A DNA stretch of 12,890 nucleotides from an uncultured Erysipelotrichaceae bacterium (GCA_902795875.1 CADBND010000272.1:1-12890); one strand, 5' to 3'. Shown: positions 1-7,729, counted from the stretch's first letter. Made by a program: numbers and translations. Notes: generated by a model from the sequence alone, not told the origin.

Positions 1-198
1 CATCTCGTTTTCCCCAAGCAGCACCTCATTCTCCGTCGTCCTGCCTGTCTCCTCGATCGCCTCATCGTAACCTGTCAAGGCATCAAACGGCGCAAACTGC
101 GCAGCCCGGTCGTAATTGGACATGTGCTTCCTGCCCTTGGACACGAAACGGGGAAGACCGATGATATCGTCGTAACGGTGCGGATCCTTTTGACTCAT
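1..198 (-). CDS. YolD-like small partner of Y-family polymerase (partial, 3' end off window)
   Basis: The visible 66 codons read MSQKDPHRYDDIIGLPRFV at the start, then a conserved stretch containing MSNYDRAAQFAPFDALTGYD and an acidic end. From memory, this pattern (YDDI-LP, DRAAQF-PF-ALTGYD, EET) is typical of the short YolD-like/hypothetical proteins encoded next to DinB/UmuC-type polymerases in Firmicutes. Its biochemical role is not established; a role in SOS or translesion synthesis is inferred from the neighbour. The ATG (198-196) overlaps the polymerase stop TGA (197-195) as ATGA, and a GGAGG site lies about nine bases upstream inside the polymerase gene, so translation is probably coupled. 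The C-terminus lies beyond base 1, so full length is unknown. Confidence 0.8.
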   Translation of the reverse strand, partial: MSQKDPHRYDDIIGLPRFVSKGRKHMSNYDRAAQFAPFDALTGYDEAIEETGRTTENEVLLGENEM

Positions 199-1691
199 TC
201 GCGATGTCCTCCGATCTGTTCGTTCCTCTGCTTGCCGGTAGCACCTTCCTCATAATTGGTCCCCTTTAAGACCGAATTCTTGCCGAAACGGTGCTTGATA
301 TCCAGAAGTGCTTTTGCCAGATCCTCTTCCTTCTTTTCCTGCTTGCGCATCTCCAGCAGTTCCCTTTCCGCCTTCTCGGGATCAGTAAAAAGATCGAACT
401 GCTCGACATGGACCTTTTCCTCTCCCATCTTCTTGGGAAAGACATGATCGGCATTGATGTTGATCCTGCGGATCAGAAGGGAACGATCCACATTGGCATC
501 ATAGATCGCCATCAGTGCATCCGTGATGACCTTGACGGAAGAAGTCGGCATCTTCAAAGCGACACTGCCGCTTGCGGGACGGGCACCCGGCCGTCCATAC
601 CAGTCGGAAACAATCTTTCCGCTGTATTCACTCAGATCATTTCTTGAATCGTAATTGATATAAAGACCCACATGATCTGTCACCAGCCCCTTTTCCACCA
701 GATCCAGACACAGCGAATCGATCATCTCCTTGCATACGACTCTCGCCTTTTCAAACGGATAAGGCTCCATCAGGACCTGACCGGCACCCAGAGAATTGTT
801 TTCAGGACGGTACGCCTTGATGTCCGCCATCGTACAGGGCTCATAGCCCCAGGCATGATCGATAAGCAGTTCCGCATTGATACCGAATTCGTCATACAGC
901 ACCCCATCTGCCCGCAGAGAAAAACGGGCAACATCCCCCATCGTATGGATATTGTATTTAGCCAATCGGCGCATATAACCCGGACCGATCCGCCAGAAAT
1001 CCGTCAGCGGCTCATGCGTCCAAAGCTCTCTTCGATAGGACATCTCATCCAGTTCCGCGATCCTCACGCCATCCTTGTCTGCCCTCTTGTGTTTGGCAAC
1101 GATATCCATCGCCACCTTCGCCAGATACAGATTCGTACCGATCCCTGCCGTAGCGGTAACACCGGTATTGACCATGATATCTTCGATCATCTTCATCGCA
1201 AAGTCATGGGCATTCATCCGGTAAGTATTCAGATAAGCCGTCGCATCGATGAAGACCTCATCGATCGAATAGATATGGATATCCTCCTTGGAAACATACT
1301 TCAGATAGATGTCATAGATCTTCGTGGAATACTCGATATATAAAGCCATACGCGGGATCGCCACGACATAATCGATCTCCAGATCCTTTCTGGCCGTCAG
1401 TTTATCAAGATAAGCGGACTTACCCGAAATATGTCTGCCTGGCGCATTCATCCTTCTTTCCCGGTTGAGCTTCTCCACCATCTGTTCCACTTCAAAAAGA
1501 CGCGGACGTCCAGGTATTCCGAACGACTTCAAAGCCGGCGACACCGCCAGACAGATCGTCTTGTTGGTACGGCTGGAATCCGCAACGACCAGATTGGTAT
1601 TGAGCGGATCAAGACCTCTCTCCACACACTCCACGGACGCATAAAAGGATTTCAGGTCGATCGCGATGTATGTCCTGTCCTTATTTTCCAT
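195..1691 (-). CDS. Y-family (DinB/UmuC-like) translesion DNA polymerase
   Basis: A 498-residue Y-family polymerase, expected to copy past damaged template bases in the cytoplasm. The N-terminal palm motif DLKSFYASVE carries catalytic Asp12 and a Tyr17 at the steric-gate position, a UmuC-like choice where E. coli DinB has Phe. The second catalytic motif YSIDEVFID gives Asp144 and Glu145. GIGTNLYLAKVAMDI and the helix-hairpin-helix region WRIGPGYMRRLAKYNI follow, then the little-finger region. QFDLF (residues 431-435) fits the sliding-clamp-binding pentapeptide, and a charged, probably helical tail of about 60 residues follows. Length exceeds DinB (about 350) and UmuC (about 420) because of that tail. 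The ATG at 1691 has no good Shine-Dalgarno; a TAGAAT -10-like box lies only nine bases upstream. The gene overlaps its small partner by four bases. No LexA-type GAAC-N4-GTTC operator is visible upstream. Confidence 0.93.
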   Translation of the reverse strand: MENKDRTYIAIDLKSFYASVECVERGLDPLNTNLVVADSSRTNKTICLAVSPALKSFGIPGRPRLFEVEQMVEKLNRERRMNAPGRHISGKSAYLDKLTARKDLEIDYVVAIPRMALYIEYSTKIYDIYLKYVSKEDIHIYSIDEVFIDATAYLNTYRMNAHDFAMKMIEDIMVNTGVTATAGIGTNLYLAKVAMDIVAKHKRADKDGVRIAELDEMSYRRELWTHEPLTDFWRIGPGYMRRLAKYNIHTMGDVARFSLRADGVLYDEFGINAELLIDHAWGYEPCTMADIKAYRPENNSLGAGQVLMEPYPFEKARVVCKEMIDSLCLDLVEKGLVTDHVGLYINYDSRNDLSEYSGKIVSDWYGRPGARPASGSVALKMPTSSVKVITDALMAIYDANVDRSLLIRRININADHVFPKKMGEEKVHVEQFDLFTDPEKAERELLEMRKQEKKEEDLAKALLDIKHRFGKNSVLKGTNYEEGATGKQRNEQIGGHRE

Positions 1692-1699
1692 ATACTATT

Positions 1700-1705
1700 A
1701 TTCTA
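1700..1705 (-). promoter_or_regulatory. Possible -10 box for the polymerase gene (near-leaderless)
   Basis: TAGAAT on the minus strand matches TATAAT at five of six positions. It lies nine bases before the ATG of the polymerase, between the reductase terminator and the gene. No convincing -35 is present at 16-18 bases upstream. If real, the transcript would start almost at the start codon, which would fit the missing Shine-Dalgarno site. Confidence 0.3.
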
Positions 1706-1740
1706 CCCTATTCTCACCCCCGAAAAAGGAAGTGACGACC

Positions 1741-1769
1741 AAGAAAAAACATCTGATAACAGATGTTTA
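1741..1769 (-). terminator. Intrinsic terminator after the aldo/keto reductase pseudogene
   Basis: On the minus strand, AAACATCTG-TTAT-CAGATGTTT forms a perfect nine-pair stem with a four-base loop and runs into a T tract (opposite 1749-1744). The stop codon TAA of the reductase reading frame (1769-1767) lies in the upstream arm. It separates that gene from the polymerase gene. Confidence 0.88.
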
Positions 1770-2864
1770 TCTTGACGACATATAAGCCTCGATCTCCTTC
1801 ATCCTCTGACTCTGTTTGACCGAGAACGGACATCGGGAATCGCAATGACCGCACTGTATGCAGCTTGAAGCATTCACTTCAAGTTTCTTATAGTGTTCCA
1901 CAGCCATATCGTCTCCTGCCAGAGCCAGATCGTAATACTTATTCACCAGACCGACATCGATCCCCATCGGACAGGGCTTGCAGTGATTGCAATAAACGCA
2001 TCTGCCGCTGCTGGCGATCGGTTCGAAAGAAGAGATGACCGAATAATCCAGTTCTTCCTCGCTCCTGTCGTAATATTTCAGAAGCTCTTCCACCTGGGCA
2101 ACACTCTGTGCACCCGGTAAAGCCACGAGCACACCCGGCTTATCCAGCAGATATTTCAGGCACTGATGAACGCTCAACGCTTTTCCAAAAGGCGAAGTCT
2201 TTTCATCCAGAAGCTGTCCCCCGGAGAACGGCTTCATGACCGAAATGCCGATCCCCTCTTTCTCACAGCGGCGGTAGATCTTCTCCCTTTCCTCCACTTC
2301 ACCATAGGCATATTCGCCTTCCCCGTAATCGTAGCCGGGATTGATCGAAAACATCAGCATATCCACATCCGCCTCATCCAGTATCCTGTTAATCACCTTC
2401 GGCGTATGGGAAGAAAGACCGATGTGCCTTACGACACCCTTTTCCTTCAGCTCCAGGATGTAGTCATAGATCCCGTTTTTCTTAAACGTCTCCCAATCCG
2501 AAAACTCATCCTGGCAATGGATGAAACCGTAATCGATGTAGTCGGTCCTCAGCTTTTCCAGCATCCATTTCACCGAAGCCTTCACCGTATCCAGATCCAG
2601 TGACCAGCCATAATCTCCCTTGGTGTAATCGGCACCGAAATGGATCTGATAGAAGATCTTATCCCTTTAAGGTTCCAGAGCTTCTCCGTAGATCGGAAAG
2701 GAGTCTCCGTGACCGGCAGCCAAATCAAAATAATTGATACCGCCTTCCACCGCTCTTCTTAAAGCCTTTATCGCCTCTTCTCTTCCGGCCTCATACATGT
2801 AGGAAGAACCGATCCCGATCTCCGAGATGCGATCCCCTGTTTTTCTGTTGATCCTGTATTTCAT
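1767..2864 (-). pseudogene. Aldo/keto reductase with C-terminal [4Fe-4S] domain, interrupted by in-frame TAA
   Basis: One continuous reading frame of 366 codons encodes an iron-sulfur aldo/keto reductase, but codon 66 is TAA (2669-2667). Codons 1-65 carry the start of the TIM barrel with NYFDLAAGHG (Asp47 at the usual catalytic position). The sense codons after the stop continue the same protein without a shift (RDKIFYQIHFGADYTKGDYG), then YIDYGFIHCQDE with a conserved His and HIGLSSHTP. The C-terminus has two cysteine clusters, CVYCNHCKPCP and CIQCGHCDSRCP, typical ferredoxin-like cluster sites. The first ATG has a GAGGAG site; the downstream GTG at 2585 would give 272 residues lacking the first barrel strands and Asp47. 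Canonical AKR Tyr and Lys are not obvious, which may be a feature of this subfamily. It follows the DUF218 gene by 28 bases. A nonsense mutation is the simplest reading; a sequencing error is the alternative. Confidence 0.85.
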
Positions 2865-2892
2865 ATGATACTCCTCTCAATACAACTATATT

Positions 2893-3651
2893 TTAACTGA
2901 TCGCTTCCTTGATCAGAGCGAAGAATTCCCGTGTATAGTAATGCGGAAGCAATACCGCCAGTCCGTGTCCGCCCTTAAAAGAAACATTCTTATAGCCGAG
3001 TTCCCTTGCCAGCAGGCTCGCCCGGAACAGATGATAATCTGCCGAAACGATCACGATCCCGTCTCTTTCGATATCGCCCCCGTCTTCTTTCATTATCTTT
3101 CCGGCATTGGCCAGATTCTCATAGGTATTCACACTCTCATCTTCGACCAGGATCCTTGTTTCAGCGATCCCCTTTTCCTTCAGATAGACCGCTCCGCCCT
3201 CGCCTTCGGAGATCGGCTCGTTTTCTCCCTTTCCACCGGTCGTGATCAGCTTCGCATCCGGATATTCCATAAGGTATTCGTAAGCAGAATCTAGCCTTGC
3301 CTTATAATCGTTGGAAGGACCGTCACTTCTGATCTGCGAACCCAATACGATCACATAACGGGCATCCGGATCGCATCCCCTCATGGAAAAAGAAACGATC
3401 TGAAATTCAACAAGCAGAAAAGAAAAAGCCAGAAGCAAGATCGGGATCAAAGCGATCACATAGATCTTCTTACTTATCCCGCGCAGTCTTTCCAGAAGAA
3501 AGGCAAGCGCAAAAAGAAAGATCCCCGCCGCAAGATAGAACCAGTTAAAGAAATAACCCGGTCCGATCACACACAAAACAACGATCCCATAGATACAGAA
3601 TACAACTGCAACAAAACGAAACAGATCCGGCAACAGACTTCTCTTTCTCAC
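2893..3651 (-). CDS. DUF218 (YdcF/SanA-like) membrane protein
   Basis: A 252-residue protein with three hydrophobic segments near residues 12-30, 35-54 and 62-82, followed by a DUF218 domain expected on the outer face of the membrane. Domain marks are VIVLGSQ (about 100-106), ITTGG (136-140), an acidic SEGEGGAVYL stretch, ESVNTYENL (172-180) and VSADYHLFRA (202-211). Members of this family (YdcF, SanA, ElyC) are linked to envelope integrity or cell-wall precursor metabolism, but the reaction is not settled. The start is uncertain: the frame opens with GTG at 3651, preceded by AAGGGT with almost no spacing; the next in-frame possibility is a TTG a few codons inside. A consensus TTGACA lies at 3707-3702 but I find no matching -10. 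The reductase gene follows closely and is probably co-transcribed. Confidence 0.85.
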   Translation of the reverse strand: MRKRSLLPDLFRFVAVVFCIYGIVVLCVIGPGYFFNWFYLAAGIFLFALAFLLERLRGISKKIYVIALIPILLLAFSFLLVEFQIVSFSMRGCDPDARYVIVLGSQIRSDGPSNDYKARLDSAYEYLMEYPDAKLITTGGKGENEPISEGEGGAVYLKEKGIAETRILVEDESVNTYENLANAGKIMKEDGGDIERDGIVIVSADYHLFRASLLARELGYKNVSFKGGHGLAVLLPHYYTREFFALIKEAIS

Positions 3652-3793
3652 ACCCTTACCATACCACAGATCTTATCTTCCGACGGACACATTCAGATAC
3701 CTGTCAATGTCATTTCATGCAGCACAAACAATAAAACGGGGCAAAATGAACTGTTTTTGAAATGTTCCTTATGAAAACGATGCTGTTATCCCT

Positions 3794-3910
3794 TCATCCA
3801 GATCGCCGAACGTGATGACCGAGTTCACTCAGATGGACCGCAAGGTTACGGGTATAGGTCCCGCTTCCCGATCCGGCCAACGGAAAATGGCTGATCATCA
3901 GGATCTTCAT
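3794..3910 (-). pseudogene. Remnant of a GT4-type glycosyltransferase (N-terminus only)
   Basis: Thirty-eight codons beginning at ATG 3910 read MKILMISHFPLAGSGSGTYT, then RNLAVHLSELGHHV, then RRSG and a stop. The first 34 residues are the classic first beta strand, glycine-rich loop and first helix of a GT-B fold glycosyltransferase of family 4 (pattern MKIL-IS--P---GSG-YT--LA--L---GH-V). A full member has roughly 350-420 residues, so about 90 percent is gone. A GGGGAAA stretch upstream of the ATG could be the old ribosome-binding site. The frame could be opened upstream to 4078, but that extension runs through the transporter terminator and into the permease gene, so ATG 3910 is preferred. 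The remnant sits alone between the transporter terminator and the DUF218 gene, which suggests a deletion scar. Confidence 0.72.
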
Positions 3911-3972
3911 ATTGTGTTTCCCCGCTTTCTTTTCAATATACAATACCGCTTCTTTTCTTTCTTTGATATCAC

Positions 3973-3996
3973 AAAAAAGAGCGCAAGCACGCTCTT
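3973..3996 (-). terminator. Intrinsic terminator of the nucleoside-transporter operon
   Basis: AAGAGCG-TGCTTG-CGCTCTT on the minus strand is a perfect seven-pair stem with a six-base loop followed by a T tract (opposite 3978-3973). It begins directly after the TAG stop of the last permease gene and ends the transporter unit. Confidence 0.9.
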
Positions 3997-5028
3997 CTAT
4001 CTTTCCTCTCTGAAATAGCTCTGTCCCAAAGAGGCAGGAGCCTGATTCTCTCTCTTCTTCTTGCGTGACACCACACAAAGCACGACGATCGTCACAAGAT
4101 ACGGCAGCATCTTATACAGGTTCTGCATATATGTGACATTCTGCAGTTTCAGTTTGTCTGCCAGAAATTTCGAGATCCCCGTCGGGATATAGATGTACGC
4201 CCAGTAACAGAGACCGAACAGATAAGCACCCCAGGTCGCATTACGCGGACGCCAGCTGGTGAATATGACCAGTGCTACCGCCAGCCAGCCCAGAGCCTCG
4301 ATCGTCGAATCGTTCGCCCAGGTACCCTGGATATAATCCATGACATAGAACAATCCTCCGACACCGCAGATCATCGAACCGATGATGGCAGCCAGATACT
4401 TGTAGCGTGTGACATTGATGCCTGCCGCATCCGCCGTCGCAGGATTTTCACCCACTGCCCTCAGATTCAGACCCGTCCTTGTCCGGTCAAGGAAAAACTG
4501 TATCCCGAATGCCAGCAATAAAGCCAGATAGACCATCCAGCCATGCGAGAACACGATCGAACCGAACGTTCCGAACTTTCCAAACAGGAAAGGCAGTTTT
4601 GCCTTGAACATCGCCGCCGTAAAAGAGACCGAGATCGTACCGACACCGCCGGAAAGCTTCATCAGATTTCCCCCGAAGAAGTTGGCGATACCGGTGCCTA
4701 AGATCGTCAGCGTCAGACCGGTGACATTCTGATTCACCTTCTGTGTGACAGTCAGAAAAGCATATAATGCCCCCGCCAGAGCGGAAGCGACTAACGTCGC
4801 CAGCAGACACAGGATCATGGAGACCCAGGGGTTGGGAGCAGAAACATTGTTTTCATAAAGGAACGCGCAAGCCAAAGATGCGATCCCGCCTATCTGCATG
4901 ACACCGGGAACACCGAGATTGAGATCTCCCGCTTTCTGGTTGATCGTCTCACCGATACAGCCATACATGATGACAGTGCCAAACGTGATCGCTGCGACAC
5001 ACCAGGATATGATCTGGGAAGCACTCAT
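3997..5028 (-). CDS. ABC transporter permease, BMP/nucleoside type (YufQ/NupQ-like)
   Basis: A 343-residue, strongly hydrophobic protein with about nine or ten membrane segments, one of the two unequal permeases of a BMP-family importer. The N-terminal region GETINQKAGDLNLGVPGVMQIGG matches the conserved 'ER-GVVNIGLEGMM-IG' stretch of this permease class (branched-chain/ribose superfamily, BPD_transp_2). RTGLNLRAVGENPATADAAGI is the cytoplasmic loop that contacts the ATPase. The ATG at 5028 is preferred because GGAAGG lies eight bases upstream; a GTG at 5037 would add three residues and overlap the preceding gene, but would sit on top of that site. The preceding permease stops at 5030, one base before this start, so the genes are almost certainly translated together. 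A terminator follows the TAG stop directly. Confidence 0.92.
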   Translation of the reverse strand: MSASQIISWCVAAITFGTVIMYGCIGETINQKAGDLNLGVPGVMQIGGIASLACAFLYENNVSAPNPWVSMILCLLATLVASALAGALYAFLTVTQKVNQNVTGLTLTILGTGIANFFGGNLMKLSGGVGTISVSFTAAMFKAKLPFLFGKFGTFGSIVFSHGWMVYLALLLAFGIQFFLDRTRTGLNLRAVGENPATADAAGINVTRYKYLAAIIGSMICGVGGLFYVMDYIQGTWANDSTIEALGWLAVALVIFTSWRPRNATWGAYLFGLCYWAYIYIPTGISKFLADKLKLQNVTYMQNLYKMLPYLVTIVVLCVVSRKKKRENQAPASLGQSYFREER

Positions 5029-5029
5029 T

Positions 5030-6130
5030 CTAGTCACCTTCCTTTCTGCCGTGAGAGAAGCTGATCTTGTAGTTATTGAAGAAACCGCTGCTCAATATGA
5101 AGAACAACATGATCGCCGTAATGATGTTGGAAGCATATTCGTTCAACCCGAAATCGGAAGAGATCTGGGAAGCACCCTTGGAAAGGAATACGATGAAAAG
5201 CGAGATCACAGACATCCTGAACGGATCGAACTTCGCCAGCCAGCAGACGATGATCGCCGTGAAACCTCTTCCCCCGGCAGTCACCTTGGAGATCGTATGG
5301 GAGATACCGGATACTTCCACGAAACCGGCGATACCGGCGATCGCTCCGGAGATCAGCACGTTATTTCGGATGACCTTCTCGACATTGATCCCGGCATAAC
5401 GGGCTGTCGCGACCGACTCACCGACCACCGCACCTTCATATCCATGTTTGGAATAATGCATATAGATATAGATGAAGACCGTCACCACTACAACGATCAG
5501 GATATTCAGACCGTACTGCTGGCCAAAGACCTTCGGGAACCAGCCGCCGGAAGTATTCATGTTTATAATACCGACAGAATGCGATTGTTTCTTATCCCAG
5601 AAATCGACGAAGAATTCGACCAGCTGTATCGCAACATAGTTCATCATCAATGTGAACAATGTCTCATTGGTATCATACTTCGCCTTGAACACAGCCGGAA
5701 GGAAAGCCCACAATCCTCCGCACAATGCCGACACGATGAGCATCACCATAAGCAATACCGCACCCGGTACCTTATCTCCGAAATAGATCATCAAAGCCGC
5801 CGTCGAAAGACCGCCGATCAATACCTGGCCCTCCGCACCGCAGTTCCAGAAACGCATGCGGAAAGCCGGAGCCAGAGATAACGATATCAGTAAAAGCAGA
5901 CAGGCATCACGGATCGTGATCCAGGTCCTTCTTTTGGTACCGAAAGCACCCTTGATCATCGAAGTATACACGCTGATCGGATCAAGTTTCGTCACAAAAT
6001 GGATGAAAAGTGCCGACACCAGTAATGCCAGGATGACTGCGACCAGAACGGTCAAAGACCGCACAAGGAAGGAAGGTTCATCCTTTTTCGTGATATGGAA
6101 CAGGGGTCTTGAATGCATATGTCTTTCCAT
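5030..6130 (-). CDS. ABC transporter permease, BMP/nucleoside type (YufP/NupP-like)
   Basis: A 366-residue integral membrane protein, the other permease of the importer. A short basic cytoplasmic N-terminus is followed by a first membrane segment near residues 25-48, a region exposed outside (KLDPISVYTSMIKGAFG), then a core of about eight more segments. FWNCGAEGQVLIGG corresponds to the conserved 'FNIGAEGQ--IG' of the family, and GESVATARYAGINVEK is the ATPase-contact loop (usually GxNP-AA-YAGI). It begins in the overlap TAATG with the ATPase stop, with a strong AGGAGG site seven bases upstream, and ends one base before the next permease start. Substrate is inferred to be a nucleoside or base from the family and the upstream guanine-class riboswitch. 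Related lipoprotein/permease sets can carry other substrates, so specificity is not proven. Confidence 0.92.
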   Translation of the reverse strand: MERHMHSRPLFHITKKDEPSFLVRSLTVLVAVILALLVSALFIHFVTKLDPISVYTSMIKGAFGTKRRTWITIRDACLLLLISLSLAPAFRMRFWNCGAEGQVLIGGLSTAALMIYFGDKVPGAVLLMVMLIVSALCGGLWAFLPAVFKAKYDTNETLFTLMMNYVAIQLVEFFVDFWDKKQSHSVGIINMNTSGGWFPKVFGQQYGLNILIVVVVTVFIYIYMHYSKHGYEGAVVGESVATARYAGINVEKVIRNNVLISGAIAGIAGFVEVSGISHTISKVTAGGRGFTAIIVCWLAKFDPFRMSVISLFIVFLSKGASQISSDFGLNEYASNIITAIMLFFILSSGFFNNYKISFSHGRKEGD

Positions 6131-7656
6131 TATTCTTCCTCCTGTTTAAGATGTGTCATCAGATAACCGACCTCTTCCTTGGAAGCTGACCTTCCATCCA
6201 GGATCCCGTTGAGCTTGCCCGAACACAGCACCATGATACGGTCGCACAGCGCCAGCAATACATCCAGATCCTCACCGACATAGATGACCGCAACACCCTT
6301 CTTCTTCTGTTCATTCAGAAGATTGTAGATTGCATAGGAAGTGTTGATATCCAGTCCTCTTACCGCATAAGCCGTCATCAGTACGGTAGGCTTATTGTTA
6401 ATCTCACGGCCGACCAGGATCTTCTGAACATTTCCACCCGACAGTTTCCTTACCGGATACTCCAGATCCGGTGTCAGTACTTCAAGTTCATCCTTGATCT
6501 TCTGTGCCGTCGCCTCAGGCTGTTTCCTGTGCAAGAAAGGACCGCTTCCCTTGCGATATCTTTTCAGCATGACGTTATCGGTCATGCCCATATTTCCGAC
6601 TAGTCCCATGCCCAGTCTGTCTTCCGGAACGAAAGCCAGATGTAAGCCATGCGCGATGATCTCCTTGGTGGAAAGACCGACCAGTTCATGAACGCCATGT
6701 GCCGTCGAATTGTATATGACGGAAGAACCCTCTTCGCATTTCTGAAGCCCCATGATCGCTTCCAGCAGTTCCTTCTGTCCGGAACCCGAGATCCCCGCAA
6801 TACCCAGTATCTCACCGGAATACAGATCGAAGCTGATGTCATCGACGACCATCTTGTCATCGGCATTCTTGACCCTGAGGTGCTTTACCTCCAGACGCTT
6901 CGCCTTGTCTTCCACAAAGTCCCTGGCAATATCCAGCGTGATCTTTTCACCCACCATCATCTCGGTGAGCTGCTGTTCATTGGTCTCAGACTTCAGTACC
7001 GTTCCGACATTCTCGCCCTTGCGCAATACGCTGATGCGATCGGAAATCTCCATCACCTCATTGAGCTTGTGGGTGATGATGACGATGGACTTGCCATCCT
7101 CCTTCATATTGCGTAAGATCGTGAACAGTTTCCGTATCTCCTGCGGCGTCAGGACTGCCGTAGGCTCATCCAGTATCAGGATGTCCGCACCGCGATAGAG
7201 CGTCTTGACGATCTCCAGCGTCTCTTTTTCCGAAACGGACATGTCATAGATCTTCTTATCCAGATCCAATTCAAAACCGTACTTATTGCAGATCTCTTCA
7301 ACCTCTTCCCTGCAGGTCTTCTCCCTCTCATCCGAAGGAAGACCGATCAGGATATTCTCCAGAGCCGTAAAGACATCGATCAGCTTGAAATGCTGATGGA
7401 TCATACCGATCCCCAGATCGTAGGCATCCTTTGGTGAAGTGATGCTGACTTCCGTATTCTTGATAAAGATCTGACCCTCATCAGGATAATAGACTCCCGC
7501 CAGCATATTCATAAGCGTGGTCTTGCCCGACCCGTTCTCACCCAAAAGAGAAAGGATCTCTCCCTCATAGATATCCAGATCCACTTTATTGTTCGCCAGC
7601 ACCTTCTTTCCGAAACGCTTGCTGATACCGCGCATCGAAACTGCGATCTGTTTCAT
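6130..7656 (-). CDS. ABC transporter ATP-binding protein, two-domain, BMP/nucleoside type (NupO-like)
   Basis: A 508-residue protein with two fused nucleotide-binding domains that powers the importer from the cytoplasmic side. Domain 1 has Walker A GENGSGKT (39-46), Q-loop Gln88, Walker B ILILDEP with Asp163-Glu164, and a switch His196, but its signature is altered (MSVSEKE, 139-145). Domain 2 has a degenerate P-loop GISGSGQKE (288-296), an intact LSGGN signature (405-409) and a Walker B-like strand without the Asp-Glu pair (TVLMTAYAVRGLD). One complete composite ATP site is therefore formed from domain 1 Walker motifs and the domain 2 signature. Start ATG 7656 is chosen because GGAGGT lies four bases upstream; the frame is open to 7680, but those codons lie in a terminator-like hairpin. 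It overlaps the next permease gene by one base. Confidence 0.94.
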   Translation of the reverse strand: MKQIAVSMRGISKRFGKKVLANNKVDLDIYEGEILSLLGENGSGKTTLMNMLAGVYYPDEGQIFIKNTEVSITSPKDAYDLGIGMIHQHFKLIDVFTALENILIGLPSDEREKTCREEVEEICNKYGFELDLDKKIYDMSVSEKETLEIVKTLYRGADILILDEPTAVLTPQEIRKLFTILRNMKEDGKSIVIITHKLNEVMEISDRISVLRKGENVGTVLKSETNEQQLTEMMVGEKITLDIARDFVEDKAKRLEVKHLRVKNADDKMVVDDISFDLYSGEILGIAGISGSGQKELLEAIMGLQKCEEGSSVIYNSTAHGVHELVGLSTKEIIAHGLHLAFVPEDRLGMGLVGNMGMTDNVMLKRYRKGSGPFLHRKQPEATAQKIKDELEVLTPDLEYPVRKLSGGNVQKILVGREINNKPTVLMTAYAVRGLDINTSYAIYNLLNEQKKKGVAVIYVGEDLDVLLALCDRIMVLCSGKLNGILDGRSASKEEVGYLMTHLKQEEE

Positions 7657-7666
7657 AAGTACCTCC

Positions 7667-7713
7667 AAAAACAGAAACATTACAGGCTCATAAAGAAACC
7701 TGTAATGTTTCTG
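7667..7713 (-). terminator. Attenuator-like terminator between binding-protein and ATPase genes
   Basis: The 73-base gap between the lipoprotein stop and the ATPase start contains a perfect 15-pair stem, CAGAAACATTACAGG with CCTGTAATGTTTCTG, with a 12-base loop and then TTTTT (opposite 7671-7667). The GGAGGT ribosome-binding site of the ATPase gene follows at once. No other promoter is evident for the downstream genes, so it probably acts as a partial terminator or RNA-stabilising hairpin that lowers expression of ATPase and permeases relative to the lipoprotein. Partial read-through is inferred. Confidence 0.82.
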
Positions 7714-7729
7714 ATCATATTAAACGATA

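Noticed and set aside
672..1343. Plus-strand open frame (223 codons) opposite the polymerase gene
   Set aside because: Antisense shadow of a confident Y-family polymerase, with no family-like motif or ribosome-binding site.
1767..2585. The 272-codon reductase frame as an independent gene starting at GTG 2585
   Set aside because: It lacks the first barrel strands and the catalytic Asp, has no ribosome-binding site, and the upstream sequence continues the same frame across one stop codon.
3702..3707. Consensus TTGACA -35 box upstream of the DUF218 gene
   Set aside because: No -10-like sequence lies 15-19 bases downstream, so a promoter is not called.
3911..4078. Upstream extension of the glycosyltransferase stub to 4078
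   Set aside because: The extension crosses the transporter terminator and the end of the permease gene and shows no family sequence.
4898..5881. Long plus-strand open frame (327 codons) opposite the permease genes
   Set aside because: It lies antisense to two well-supported permease genes, has no ribosome-binding site, and its translation (rich in His, Asp, Arg) looks like a shadow of the coding strand.
7657..7680. N-terminal extension of the ATPase to 7680
   Set aside because: The added codons lie in the downstream arm of the 15-pair hairpin, while GGAGGT directly supports ATG 7656.
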